Part shown: positions 51,318-60,018 of the stretch, one piece after another
How the letters are laid out: each line of letters begins with the position of its first letter
How positions within the stretch are numbered: the first letter of the stretch is position 1
Notes under the pieces: generated by a model
Databases searched by the model: none
Seen by the model: the letters and a program-made list of their open reading frames with translations, nothing else
Told to the model about the DNA's origin: nothing
From: Clostridia bacterium
Lineage (GTDB): Bacteria > Bacillota > Clostridia > Oscillospirales > Acutalibacteraceae
DNA: 64,000 bases
Assembly: GCA_017503135.1 (NCBI GenBank)
Contig: JAFVTQ010000004.1
Location: 310,001-374,000, forward strand
Direction of reading: 5' to 3'
Made by a program: the position numbers and the translations under genes

Positions 51318-51820
51318 ACGAGAAATTAAGAGTAATAATTGATAACCAACAAAATGTAATGAAAATCCCAACAGGTGTGAGAATGCTTGTGCGCCGTTGC
51401 TGTAAAGCAGTTCTCGCAAATGAAGGGTTCGCAGATTCAGCAGAAATCAGCGTAACTTTTGTTGATGATGAAAAAATCCACGAGCTTAATAAACAATATA
51501 GAAATATGGATAAAAGCACAGATGTGCTCTCATTCCCAATGGGTGAGAATGGTGAATATGATATAAATCTCGATACAGGTGCAAAGGTGCTCGGCGATAT
51601 AATTATTTCAATCGAGCACGCTTATGCACAAGCTGAAAAATATGGACATACTCTTCAAAGAGAAATCGGATTTTTAACGGTTCATTCACTTCTTCATCTC
51701 TTGGGCTATGACCACGAAAATGGTGGTCTCGAAGCAGTTAAAATGCGTGAAAAAGAAGAAGCAGTTCTCACTCGCGTAGGACTCAAACGTAACGGAAGTT
51801 ATTACTTTGACGAGGAATAA
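51314..51820 (+). CDS. ybeY: Endoribonuclease YbeY (rRNA maturation factor)
   Basis: Metal-dependent single-strand RNase involved in 16S 3'-end maturation and ribosome quality control. The 168 residues have NKQYRNMDKSTDVLSFP and the zinc motif HSLLHLLGYDHE (HxxxHxxxxxH). The gene for the 7TM-HD phosphodiesterase PgpH, which often separates phoH and ybeY, is not present. Confidence 0.97.
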   Translation: MNEKLRVIIDNQQNVMKIPTGVRMLVRRCCKAVLANEGFADSAEISVTFVDDEKIHELNKQYRNMDKSTDVLSFPMGENGEYDINLDTGAKVLGDIIISIEHAYAQAEKYGHTLQREIGFLTVHSLLHLLGYDHENGGLEAVKMREKEEAVLTRVGLKRNGSYYFDEE

Positions 51821-51821
51821 T

Positions 51822-52292
51822 ATGAAAGCATTGTTAAAAGGTTTTGGATATGCCTTTAATGGCATCTTCATTGCACTCAAAAAAGAGAGAAATTTAAGAA
51901 TACATACTGTTTGTATGATTTATATGTATTTCTTCTTGTTCTTCTTTGATTTCTTTGAAATAACAAGAACAGAGCTTGCAATAATCTTTCTTGCAAACGG
52001 ACTAGTAATCGGTGGCGAGCTTATAAACACAGCTATTGAAAAAGCCGTTGATTTATATGGTAAAGAGCATACAGAACTTGGCAAAATCGCAAAGGATTGT
52101 GCAGCGGGCGCTGTGCTCATATTTGCAATCTTTTCAGTGCTTTGCGGCATTGCGATTATGTATCAACCAAAGGCATTTGAACTTTTATTCACTTACTTTT
52201 TGAACAACCCATTGAGTATTGTACTCTTTGCAGTTTCAGTAGTAATTTTCACAATTTTTATATTTTTCGGATTTGGAAGGAAAAAGAAATAA
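51822..52292 (+). CDS. dgkA: Diacylglycerol/undecaprenol kinase
   Basis: Small membrane lipid kinase of 156 residues. ATG 51822 follows CGAGGA. The family motif appears as GGELINTAIEKAVDLYG, with FGYAFNGIFIALKKERNLRIH at the start and GKIAKDCAAGAVLI later; three TMs make the kinase core, and one extra TM pair extends the C-terminus beyond the usual 120-130 residues. Gram-positive members phosphorylate undecaprenol, feeding the lipid carrier used by mraY. Confidence 0.95.
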   Translation: MKALLKGFGYAFNGIFIALKKERNLRIHTVCMIYMYFFLFFFDFFEITRTELAIIFLANGLVIGGELINTAIEKAVDLYGKEHTELGKIAKDCAAGAVLIFAIFSVLCGIAIMYQPKAFELLFTYFLNNPLSIVLFAVSVVIFTIFIFFGFGRKKK

Positions 52293-53186
52293 ATGAATAC
52301 ACCAAAAACAGCGTTTATTGCCATTGTCGGTAAAGCCAATGTGGGCAAATCTTCAATACTTAATAAACTTTTAGGAACAAAAATCGCAATAGTTTCTTCA
52401 AAACCACAAACAACAAGAACAAGAATTATGGGCGTGCTCACAACTGACGACAATGTTCAGTTGGTGTTTACTGATACACCTGGTTTTCATAAACCAAAAA
52501 CAAAACTTGGCGAAAAAATGGTCAAAGCAGTCAGCGACAGCATTGAAGGTGTTGACGCTTGCCTTTTAGTTGTTGAACCTGAAGGGGAGTTAAACCCTGC
52601 CGAGCTTGAACTTGTTGAAAAAATCAAAAAAGGCAAAAACCCTGCAATTCTTGCAATCAATAAAATTGATACAGTTAAAGAAAAAGAAAATCTTATTTCA
52701 AGAATAGCAGAAATGACAGAATATTATGATTTTGATGCCATTGTTCCTGTTTCTGCACAAAACGGTAGTGGTATAAAAGAGCTTTTAGAAGAGCTTAAAA
52801 AATTAGCATTTGAGTCAGAACATTTCTTCCCAGAAGATACTCTCACAGACCAACCTGAAAGGGTTTTGGCAGGTGAGATTATAAGAGAAAAAATGTTAAG
52901 GCTTTTAGATAAAGAAATTCCACATGGCACTGCTGTGAGCATTGAAAAAATGCGTGAGCGCAGTGACGGAATAATGGATGTTGAAGCAACAATTTTCTGC
53001 GAAAGAGATAGTCACAAGGGCATTATCATCGGCAAAGGTGGCGCAATGCTTAAAAAGATTTCCACCTATGCTCGTCAGGATATGGAAAACTTTTTCGGTT
53101 GCAAAATCAATCTTCAATGCTGGGTGAAAGTCAAAGAAGGTTGGCGTAACCGAGAAGGACTTATTCATAATTTTGGATTAGATTAA
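52293..53186 (+). CDS. era: GTPase Era
   Basis: Ribosome-assembly GTPase that binds the 16S 3' end. The 297 residues contain G1 GKANVGKSS, the switch KPQTTRTRIMG, G3 DTPGFHKPK, G4 NKID, and a C-terminal KH domain with IIIGKGGAMLKKI. It begins on the base after the dgkA stop, within the standard ybeY-dgkA-era order; cdd, found here in some Bacilli, is missing. Confidence 0.97.
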   Translation: MNTPKTAFIAIVGKANVGKSSILNKLLGTKIAIVSSKPQTTRTRIMGVLTTDDNVQLVFTDTPGFHKPKTKLGEKMVKAVSDSIEGVDACLLVVEPEGELNPAELELVEKIKKGKNPAILAINKIDTVKEKENLISRIAEMTEYYDFDAIVPVSAQNGSGIKELLEELKKLAFESEHFFPEDTLTDQPERVLAGEIIREKMLRLLDKEIPHGTAVSIEKMRERSDGIMDVEATIFCERDSHKGIIIGKGGAMLKKISTYARQDMENFFGCKINLQCWVKVKEGWRNREGLIHNFGLD

Positions 53187-53262
53187 TTTACCAATAAACT
53201 TTATTTTTACCAATCATATTTCCTATTTACCGTGACAAATTACTAATGGTAGGTGATTTGTA

Positions 53263-53427
53263 ATGGATAATATGGCAATATGGAGCAGATTTACAAAAAG
53301 TGGTAAGGTCGAAGATTATTTAATGTATAAAAAATCTCTCGAAAACAAAAGACCACAATACGATGAGGATTTCGACGATGAGGACGAATACGGACGGAGT
53401 AATACTCAAAGAACAGAATATTGGTGA
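53263..53427 (+). CDS. YqzL-like small protein
   Basis: 54-residue protein read from ATG 53263, with AGGTG 7 bases upstream. MAIWSRFTKSGKVEDYLMYKKSLEN matches the YqzL-like pattern WxxFxxTGxxExYLxYK seen between era and recO in Firmicutes; a strongly acidic tail (YDEDFDDEDEYG) follows. It overlaps the start of recO by 50 bases in another frame. Function unknown. Position and pattern together make it credible despite its size. Confidence 0.75.
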   Translation: MDNMAIWSRFTKSGKVEDYLMYKKSLENKRPQYDEDFDDEDEYGRSNTQRTEYW

Positions 53428-54118
53428 AAAAGACAAGCTCGTTACGGTACTCACACGCCATAACGGGCTTGTACGAGCATTTGTCCGTGGTGCGAAATCA
53501 TATAAAAACAGAAAATGCAGTTCAACGGGAATGTTCTGCTATTCAAAACTGTCTTTGTATAAAACCAAAGACAGTTACATAATCGACGAAGCCGAGCCAA
53601 TCGAAACCTTTTTCGGACTTCGTGAAGACCTAGAAAGAATTTCATTAGCACAATATTTTTCAGAGCTTATAATGACACTGGTGCAGGAAGAAGAAATAGC
53701 AGAAGAATATTTAAGACTGATGCTCAATTCTCTTCATTTCTTGTCAAAAGGCACAATGCCAGTTGAACAAATCAAAGCAATAACAGAGCTTCGAATGATG
53801 TGCATAGCAGGTTATATGCCAAATCTTATTGCCTGTGAGCGTTGTGGTGAATATGAAACCAATACAATGTATTTTAGCGTTGAAGACGGACTTCTTTACT
53901 GTGATAACTGCATATCATCTGATGCGATGTATCAACTGGATATAGGACTTGTGAAAGCACTTCGTCATATAGCTTTTTCAGAGTTTGACAAAATCTATTC
54001 ATTTAAAATGGAAGACTATGCACTTCCCGATTTATCATATATAACAGAAAAATATTTATTAGCACAATTACAACGAAAATTCAAAACATTAGATTTTTAT
54101 AAGGATATAACAAAATGA
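53378..54118 (+). CDS. recO: DNA repair protein RecO
   Basis: Recombination mediator that loads RecA in the RecFOR path. The start at ATG 53378 (MRTNTDGVILKEQ) is favoured because GAGGA lies about 9 bases before it; ATG 53363 is an alternative. The 246 residues have GEKDKLVTVLTRHNGLVRAFVRGAK in the OB domain and a zinc finger CERCGEYETN...CDNC in the C-terminal domain. It overlaps both the yqzL-like gene upstream and mutS2 downstream (ATGA). Confidence 0.95.
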   Translation: MRTNTDGVILKEQNIGEKDKLVTVLTRHNGLVRAFVRGAKSYKNRKCSSTGMFCYSKLSLYKTKDSYIIDEAEPIETFFGLREDLERISLAQYFSELIMTLVQEEEIAEEYLRLMLNSLHFLSKGTMPVEQIKAITELRMMCIAGYMPNLIACERCGEYETNTMYFSVEDGLLYCDNCISSDAMYQLDIGLVKALRHIAFSEFDKIYSFKMEDYALPDLSYITEKYLLAQLQRKFKTLDFYKDITK

Positions 54119-56493
54119 ACAAGTATTTTACTTCACTTGAACTTGATAAAATTCTCAAAATGTTAAGTGATACTGCATCATCTGCTGATGCAAAAGAAAT
54201 GGCATTGGGTATTAAGCCATTAACTGATTATTTTGAGGTAACCGAGTTGCTCGACAAAACCGAGGCGGCTTATATTCTCATTGCCAAATTCGGTGCACCA
54301 TCTTTTGGTGGTTTGCAAAATGTTAACAACGCATTGAGCAGAGCAAATGCTGGTGGCTCACTTTCAGCGGGTGAACTTTTAAAAATCGCAACAACTCTTA
54401 AAATCATTCGTAGCATTACAATCTGGCACGAAAAATGTGCAGGAATGGAAACAGCACTTGATGATTTGTTCAATTCACTTTATCCCAATAAATACCTTGA
54501 AGAAAAAATCACAAATGCAATTATAAGCGAAACAGAAATCAGTGATAATGCATCCCCCGAGCTTAAAGAAATTCGTCGCAAAAAGCGTCATTTTGAAAAT
54601 AAAATCCGTGAACAACTTGATAGTATGATTCATTCTTCACACTATTCAAAACTCCTTCGTGACGGAATAATCACTCAACGAAACGGACGTTTTGTAGTAC
54701 CCGTTAAAGCCGAAAATCGTGGAGAAGTTGCGGGTATGGTGCACGATACATCAGGCAGTGGTGCAACAGTGTTCATTGAACCCGCTGCAGTTGTTGAAGC
54801 AAATAACGAAATCAAAGTCCTTGAAAGTCGTGAAAAAGATGAAATTGAGAGAATTTTAGCAGAACTTTCACAAATGGCAGGGGAATTTGAAGATACAATT
54901 AAAATCAGCTTTGACTCTGCAACAATGCTTGACTTGCACTTTGCAAAGGCGCACCTTGCCTATAAAATGAAAGCGAGCAGACCAATAGTCAATAACGACG
55001 GTGAAATTCTTCTCAAGAAAGCAAGACATCCACTTATTGACCCTAAAAAGGTTGTGCCCGTTGATATTTCATTGGGTATCGACTTTGATTCCCTTGTAAT
55101 AACAGGTGCTAATACAGGTGGTAAAACAGTGTCGATAAAAACTATCGGTCTTTTAACACTTATGGCAGAATGTGGACTAATGCTTCCCGTAACAGATAAC
55201 AGCAGAATATCAGTTTTCAAGAATGTGTTGGCAGATATTGGTGATGAACAAAGCATTGAGCAGTCACTTTCAACATTCTCTGCTCATATGACAACTATTG
55301 TTGATATTTTAAAAACTGCTGATGACAAAAGCCTTGTGCTTATCGACGAGTTAGGTGCAGGCACGGACCCTGTTGAAGGTGCAGCATTAGCAGTGGCAAT
55401 CCTTGAAAATCTTCGTCGTCAGGGTGCAAAAATAGCATCAACAACTCACTATTCAGAGCTTAAAGAATATGCCCTCAAAACCAACAGAGTTGAAAACGGA
55501 TGCTGTGAATTTGATGTTGCATCGTTAAAACCGACATATCGTTTGCTTATTGGTATGCCGGGTCGTTCAAATGCTTTGGCAATTGCAGGTCGTCTTGGTA
55601 TAAGTGAAGATATAACCGATTTCGCAAAAGCACTTATTTCAGAAGAAGATACACGCTTTGAAGACGCAGTTGATACTCTTGAAACTGCAAGAAAAGCATT
55701 AGAAGATGACAAAGAAAAATTAGAAGAAGAGAAAAACAATATTCTTCGCCAAAAAGAAAATGCAGAAAAAGCTCTTTTAAAGGCAAAAGAACAAAGTGAA
55801 AAAGAAATCGAAAGAGCAAAAAAAGAAGCGGAACGAATTGTTGAAAATGCTCGTCGAGCTGGTAATTCACTTTTACTTGAAATTGAACAACTGAAAAAAG
55901 AACAAGCAAAAGAAAAGAACTTGCAAGAGATTGCACGAAAAGCGAAACAAGCAATGGGACGTCAACTTGATAAAATGGATGAAATCGCAAATGGTCTTTC
56001 AGATGATGATGGTGATTATACACTTCCACGACCACTTAAGGTGGGGGATAGAGTTTTAGTTAAATCTCTTGGTGGTGAGGCCGAGGTCATATCAATTGAC
56101 GAAAAGAAAAATACTGTGCAAGTGCAGTCGGGTATGCTTAAAATGAAAGCGAATGTTTCTGACTTGCGTTTGATTGGTAGCAAAAAGCAACCTAAAAAGC
56201 AAGAATACGGCACTCGCAAAGTCCATACAGGTGCAAATGCTTCTCTTTCTTCAACTTCAAGCATAGATTTACGCGGTACAACTGTTGAAGAAGCAATGCT
56301 TGACCTTGATAAATTTATTGATGGTGTTCTTCGCACAGGACTTAATGAAATCACAATTATTCATGGTAAAGGTACAGGCGCACTTCGTAAAGGAGTACAC
56401 ACATATCTTCGTAAACATCCTAACATCAGAACATTCAGAGTGGGAACATTTGGCGAAGGCGAAGAGGGCGTTACAATAGCAGAACTTAAATAG
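54115..56493 (+). CDS. mutS2: Endonuclease MutS2
   Basis: MutS-family ATPase with C-terminal nuclease, 792 residues. Domains: lever/clamp (1-310), ATPase with P-loop ITGANTGGKTVS and Walker B VLIDELGAGTDPVEG, a long charged coiled coil (about 515-620), a KOW-like segment, and the Smr nuclease domain with DLRGTTVEEAMLDLDKFID and IIHGKGTGALRKGVH. It lacks the N-terminal mismatch domain, so it acts on recombination intermediates or collided ribosomes rather than mismatches. It overlaps recO by 4 bases. Confidence 0.97.
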   Translation: MNKYFTSLELDKILKMLSDTASSADAKEMALGIKPLTDYFEVTELLDKTEAAYILIAKFGAPSFGGLQNVNNALSRANAGGSLSAGELLKIATTLKIIRSITIWHEKCAGMETALDDLFNSLYPNKYLEEKITNAIISETEISDNASPELKEIRRKKRHFENKIREQLDSMIHSSHYSKLLRDGIITQRNGRFVVPVKAENRGEVAGMVHDTSGSGATVFIEPAAVVEANNEIKVLESREKDEIERILAELSQMAGEFEDTIKISFDSATMLDLHFAKAHLAYKMKASRPIVNNDGEILLKKARHPLIDPKKVVPVDISLGIDFDSLVITGANTGGKTVSIKTIGLLTLMAECGLMLPVTDNSRISVFKNVLADIGDEQSIEQSLSTFSAHMTTIVDILKTADDKSLVLIDELGAGTDPVEGAALAVAILENLRRQGAKIASTTHYSELKEYALKTNRVENGCCEFDVASLKPTYRLLIGMPGRSNALAIAGRLGISEDITDFAKALISEEDTRFEDAVDTLETARKALEDDKEKLEEEKNNILRQKENAEKALLKAKEQSEKEIERAKKEAERIVENARRAGNSLLLEIEQLKKEQAKEKNLQEIARKAKQAMGRQLDKMDEIANGLSDDDGDYTLPRPLKVGDRVLVKSLGGEAEVISIDEKKNTVQVQSGMLKMKANVSDLRLIGSKKQPKKQEYGTRKVHTGANASLSSTSSIDLRGTTVEEAMLDLDKFIDGVLRTGLNEITIIHGKGTGALRKGVHTYLRKHPNIRTFRVGTFGEGEEGVTIAELK

Positions 56494-56495
56494 TA

Positions 56496-56524
56496 TTGAA
56501 AAAAATAAATCTATATGTTAAAAT
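56496..56524 (+). promoter_or_regulatory. Putative sigma-A promoter of the lipoprotein gene
   Basis: TTGAAA (56496-56501), 17-base spacer, TAAAAT (56519-56524), 31 bases upstream of the ATG. Confidence 0.65.
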
Positions 56525-56554
56525 AATTTCAAATACCGAAAGGAGTTTTACATA

Positions 56555-57028
56555 ATGAGTAAAAAAATTATTGCAGCAGCACTTTTAGTGCTTGCAGTTA
56601 CAGTTTTATTTGCAGCATGCAAAAAAGATGAATATGTGTTAAGCCATACAGTTCCTGCAGAAACAGGTGTTATTAATGTGTTTGAGGATAAAGATGGCAA
56701 TGAGTTTGTTACTAACACAGATGGCGACCTGATTCCTGTTACTACAGACAAAGATGGCTTCCTTGATGATGTTGAAGACCTTATTACAGCAACAACAGAC
56801 CCATCTAAGAAACCTTCAAAAAAGCCTGTTATAAATGAAAATTCAACAGCGCCAAAAACATCAACAACTACAACAACTACAACAAGTCCATCATCAACAA
56901 CTACAACTACAGAGCCAAGCTCAGCAGATGATGACACTTCAACAACAGAGACAACTACAGAATCAACTACAAAGAAAAAGCCTGTAATTGTTAATGGAGA
57001 TTCAATTGATTGGAACGATATAGTTTAA
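56555..57028 (+). CDS. Thr-rich putative lipoprotein
   Basis: 157 residues with a lipoprotein signal peptide: MSKKIIAAALLVLAVTVLFAAC, lipobox LFAAC, acylation Cys about residue 22. A region with DKDGNEFVTNTDGDLIPVTTDKDG follows (two DGxx...T-like short repeats). A Thr/Ser/Pro-rich stretch (about 95-145, runs of 6-7 Thr) ends in ESTTKKKPVIVNGDSIDWNDIV. No enzymatic domain is seen; it may be a surface or wall-spanning protein. AAAGGAG precedes the ATG. It is single between its own promoter and the next operon's promoter. Confidence 0.8.
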   Translation: MSKKIIAAALLVLAVTVLFAACKKDEYVLSHTVPAETGVINVFEDKDGNEFVTNTDGDLIPVTTDKDGFLDDVEDLITATTDPSKKPSKKPVINENSTAPKTSTTTTTTTSPSSTTTTTEPSSADDDTSTTETTTESTTKKKPVIVNGDSIDWNDIV

Positions 57029-57053
57029 ACAATAAAATTGTTTTATAAATCTA

Positions 57054-57082
57054 TTGACAAACAAAACTTAATCTAGTATAAT
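57054..57082 (+). promoter_or_regulatory. Consensus promoter of the ylxM-ffh operon
   Basis: TTGACA (57054-57059), 17-base spacer, TATAAT (57077-57082). Transcription is predicted to begin at about 57089. Confidence 0.9.
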
Positions 57083-57087
57083 AACGT

Positions 57088-57113
57088 CCTGTAAAGTGTA
57101 ACTCCTTTACAGG
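57088..57113 (+). terminator. Hairpin at the start of the ylxM-ffh transcript
   Basis: CCTGTAAAG / CTTTACAGG, 9 perfect pairs, loop TGTAACTC, then ATGTTTTTTG. It looks like an intrinsic terminator, but the RNA would start within its first arm. It could terminate upstream readthrough, stabilise the 5' end or act as a very early attenuator. Confidence 0.6.
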
Positions 57114-57138
57114 ATGTTTTTTGATTGGAGGGTTTGTT

Positions 57139-57501
57139 GTGGCAAATAATGTTGAAATCACAATGTTGCTTGACTTATATGGTGAAGCATTAACTGAAAA
57201 ACAGCGTGATTATCTTAATCATTATTACAACGACGACCTTTCTCTTTCAGAAATTGCCGAAAATGAGGGAATTACAAGACAGGGTGTCCGTGATGCTATC
57301 AAGAGAGCAGAAAACTTGCTCTTTGATATGGAGAATAAATTGAAATTCTCAAAAAAACTTGCAGAAATGCAAAACGGACTTGAAGGCATTATTCATTGTG
57401 CTGACGAAATCAATGAATATAACCTTTCACATGGTTTATCCCGTGAGATTAACGATATAACAGTTAAGATAAAGTCAATCGCACTTTCCTTGACAGAATA
57501 G
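57139..57501 (+). CDS. ylxM: YlxM-family helix-turn-helix protein (UPF0122)
   Basis: Small HTH protein associated with the signal recognition particle, 120 residues. GTG 57139 is chosen because GGAGG lies 7 bases upstream. The segment TEKQRDYLNHYYNDDLSLSEIAENEGITRQGVRDAIKRAENLL is the sigma-70-region-4-like core of YlxM. ffh follows 8 bases later, its usual partner; in other Firmicutes YlxM modulates SRP activity. Confidence 0.95.
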   Translation: MANNVEITMLLDLYGEALTEKQRDYLNHYYNDDLSLSEIAENEGITRQGVRDAIKRAENLLFDMENKLKFSKKLAEMQNGLEGIIHCADEINEYNLSHGLSREINDITVKIKSIALSLTE

Positions 57502-57509
57502 GAGAAATT

Positions 57510-58880
57510 ATGGCATTCGAAGGTTTATCAGACAGACTTGAATCTGCTTTTGCGCGATTGAAAAGTAAAGGTAGTCTTACCGAAAGCGATGTTAAAGAAG
57601 CCATGCGTGAAGTGCGACTTGCGCTTTTAGAAGCTGACGTTAACTATAAAGTTGCCAAAGACTTCACCGCTAAGGTAACAGAAAGAGCAATCGGCGCTCA
57701 GGTTATGGAAAGTTTGACACCTGCTCAAATGGTTATCAAAATCGTTAATGAAGAATTAACCGGTTTGATGGGTGGCACTCAGACAAGACTTGCCTATGCT
57801 TCACATCCACCAACAATAGTTATGATGTGTGGCTTGCAAGGTTCAGGTAAAACTACACATTGTGCAAAAATCGCATTAAAACTTAAGAATGAAAATCATA
57901 GACCTTTGCTTGTTGCTTGTGACATTTATCGTCCTGCTGCTATCAAGCAGTTGCAGGTTGTTGGTGAACAGGTTGGTGTTCCGGTTTTTGAAATGGGGCA
58001 GACAAATCCTGTAACAATCGCAAAAGAAGCAATTAAACTTGCAAGAGATAAAGGCTATGACTATGTGTTCATTGATACAGCAGGTCGTTTGCATATTGAT
58101 ACAGAACTTATGGACGAACTCAAAAACATCAAGAGTGAAATCCGTCCACACGAAATTCTTCTTGTAATCGACTCAATGCTCGGTCAGGACGCTGTTACAG
58201 TTGCAAGCACATTTAATGATGAATTAGGTATTGATGGTCTTGTTCTCACAAAAATGGATGGTGACACTCGTGGCGGTGCTGCACTTTCAGCAAGAGCAGT
58301 AACAGGCAAACCAATTAAGTTTGTCGGTATGGGTGAAAAACTTGACGAACTCGACTTCTTCCATCCTGACAGAATGGCATCCCGTATTCTCGGTATGGGT
58401 GACGTGCTTTCTCTTATTGAAAAAGCGGAAACTGCTCTTGATGAGAAAAAGGCAAGACAGCTTGAAGAGAAACTTAGAAAAAATAAGTTTGACCTCGAAG
58501 ACTTGCTTGACCAGATGGAACAGGTTCAGAAAATGGGCAGTATGAAAGACATTCTCTCAATGCTCCCAGGCGTTAATAAAAAAGTTAAGGATGTTGACGT
58601 TGATGATAGACAGCTTGACAGAATGAGAGCAATCATTCAGTCAATGACTATCAAAGAACGCAGAAATCCTGATATAATTAATCCGTCAAGAAAACGCAGA
58701 ATTGCAGCAGGTTGCGGTATGCAGGTTGAAGATGTCAACAGACTTCTCAATCAATACCGTCAGATGCAGAAAATGTTCAAGCAGTTCAACTCAAAAGGCT
58801 TTAAACGTAAGATGAAGCAAATGAGTGGTTTCGGCGGCGGAATGAACGGCATGGGTGGCATGGGCGGCTTCCCAATGTAA
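57510..58880 (+). CDS. ffh: Signal recognition particle protein Ffh
   Basis: GTPase that binds signal peptides and 4.5S RNA in co-translational targeting. The 456 residues have the N domain, G1 GLQGSGKTTHCAKIA (one His where most have Thr/Ser), DTAGRLHID, TKMDGDTRGGAALS and the M domain with SMTIKERRNPDIIN, RKRRIAAGCGMQ and a Met/Gly-rich end (GMNGMGGMGGFPM). AGGAG precedes the ATG. Confidence 0.98.
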   Translation: MAFEGLSDRLESAFARLKSKGSLTESDVKEAMREVRLALLEADVNYKVAKDFTAKVTERAIGAQVMESLTPAQMVIKIVNEELTGLMGGTQTRLAYASHPPTIVMMCGLQGSGKTTHCAKIALKLKNENHRPLLVACDIYRPAAIKQLQVVGEQVGVPVFEMGQTNPVTIAKEAIKLARDKGYDYVFIDTAGRLHIDTELMDELKNIKSEIRPHEILLVIDSMLGQDAVTVASTFNDELGIDGLVLTKMDGDTRGGAALSARAVTGKPIKFVGMGEKLDELDFFHPDRMASRILGMGDVLSLIEKAETALDEKKARQLEEKLRKNKFDLEDLLDQMEQVQKMGSMKDILSMLPGVNKKVKDVDVDDRQLDRMRAIIQSMTIKERRNPDIINPSRKRRIAAGCGMQVEDVNRLLNQYRQMQKMFKQFNSKGFKRKMKQMSGFGGGMNGMGGMGGFPM

Positions 58881-58939
58881 TGTATATAACACAAAAGTGT
58901 TTATAAAATAAATTTTTATATATTTTGGAGGAAACAAAA

Positions 58940-59185
58940 ATGGCAGTAAAAATCAGACTTCGCAGAATGGGTGCTAAGAGAGCTCCTTTCTACAGAGTAG
59001 TAGTTGCAGATTCTCGTTATCCAAGAGACGGCAGATTCATTGAAGAAATTGGTACTTACAACCCAATGACAAATCCTGCTGAAATCAAAATCGATAACGA
59101 AAAAGCAGAAAAATGGATTAAGAATGGTGCTCAGCCAACTGACACAGTTAAGGTAATCCTTAAAAAGAGCGGCGCTATTAAATAA
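58940..59185 (+). CDS. rpsP: 30S ribosomal protein S16
   Basis: 81 residues from ATG 58940 behind [31 protein letters not shown] is the canonical S16 start. It sits in the standard ffh-rpsP-khpA order. Confidence 0.98.
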   Translation: MAVKIRLRRMGAKRAPFYRVVVADSRYPRDGRFIEEIGTYNPMTNPAEIKIDNEKAEKWIKNGAQPTDTVKVILKKSGAIK

Positions 59186-59202
59186 GAAAGGTCTTTGAAA
59201 AA

Positions 59203-59436
59203 ATGCAGGAACTTCTTATTACAATCGTAAAAGGACTTGTTGAGAAACCTGATGCAGTTTCTGTTACAGTTGACGAAGTTGACGACCGTGGCGTTGTTGT
59301 TTATCATCTTCACGTTGCTGAAGAAGATATGGGCAGAGTTATCGGTAAACAGGGCAGAATTGCAAAGGCTATCAGAACAGTTGTTAAAGCAGGTGCAACT
59401 CGCACAGGCGAAAAAGTCCAGGTCGATATCGACTAA
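59203..59436 (+). CDS. khpA: KH-domain RNA-binding protein KhpA
   Basis: 77-residue single KH domain with the GKQG loop in DMGRVIGKQGRIAKAIR. It starts at ATG 59203 behind GAAAGG. In pneumococcus KhpA pairs with KhpB (Jag) and regulates FtsA and cell elongation. It is located between rpsP and rimM as usual. A terminator-like hairpin follows. Confidence 0.96.
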   Translation: MQELLITIVKGLVEKPDAVSVTVDEVDDRGVVVYHLHVAEEDMGRVIGKQGRIAKAIRTVVKAGATRTGEKVQVDID

Positions 59437-59450
59437 TATTGATTACAAAT

Positions 59451-59475
59451 AAGGCAGGCATTTGATGTCTGCCTT
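59451..59475 (+). terminator. Internal terminator between khpA and rimM
   Basis: AAGGCAGGCAT / ATGTCTGCCTT, 11 bp with one G-T pair, loop TTG, then TTTTGTG. It would reduce rimM-trmD relative to ffh-rpsP-khpA. Confidence 0.75.
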
Positions 59476-59499
59476 TTTGTGTCTTGCAGGTAATTGATT

Positions 59500-60018
59500 A
59501 TGATTAAAAACTATCTCGAAATAGGACAAATTGTGTCAACTCACGGCATTAAAGGTGAAATGCGCTTTAATCCTTGGTGTGATAAACCAGAATTTGTCAA
59601 GAAATTTAAAACCTTATATTTTGATAAGAACGGTGAAAAAAGTATTAATGTAAAATCTGCTCGACCACACGGCAATATGGTTATTTTAATGCTCCAGGAT
59701 ATTGATACCGTTGAAAAAGCACAAGCACTGAAAAATACTGTGCTTTATATGAAACGTGCAGATGCGCACTTGCCGAAAGGCACTTGGTTTGTGCAAGAAC
59801 TTTTTGACTGCACAGTTGTTGACGATAACAATGGCAAAGTGTTAGGCACAATTGTTGATGTTAGTGAAACAGGCGCTAACGATGTTTGGCATATCAAAAC
59901 ACCGAAAGGTAATGAAGTGCTTATTCCAGCAATTAAACAAGTAATTGTGAATGTTGATGTTGAAAAAGGCGAAATATTAATAAATCCTATAAAAGGACTT
60001 TTTGAAGATGAAGATTAA
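59500..60018 (+). CDS. rimM: 16S rRNA processing protein RimM
   Basis: 30S assembly factor that binds S19. ATG 59500 has CAGGT 8 bases upstream, preferred over TTG 59494. The 172 residues include LEIGQIVSTHGIKGEMRF at the N-terminus and the PRC-barrel domain with WHIKTPKGNEVLIPAIKQVIVNVD. It overlaps trmD by 11 bases. Confidence 0.96.
   Translation: MIKNYLEIGQIVSTHGIKGEMRFNPWCDKPEFVKKFKTLYFDKNGEKSINVKSARPHGNMVILMLQDIDTVEKAQALKNTVLYMKRADAHLPKGTWFVQELFDCTVVDDNNGKVLGTIVDVSETGANDVWHIKTPKGNEVLIPAIKQVIVNVDVEKGEILINPIKGLFEDED

Noticed and set aside
56548..56937. Val/Ser-rich minus-strand frame
   Set aside because: It is the antisense of the ACA/ACT (Thr) repeats of the lipoprotein gene.
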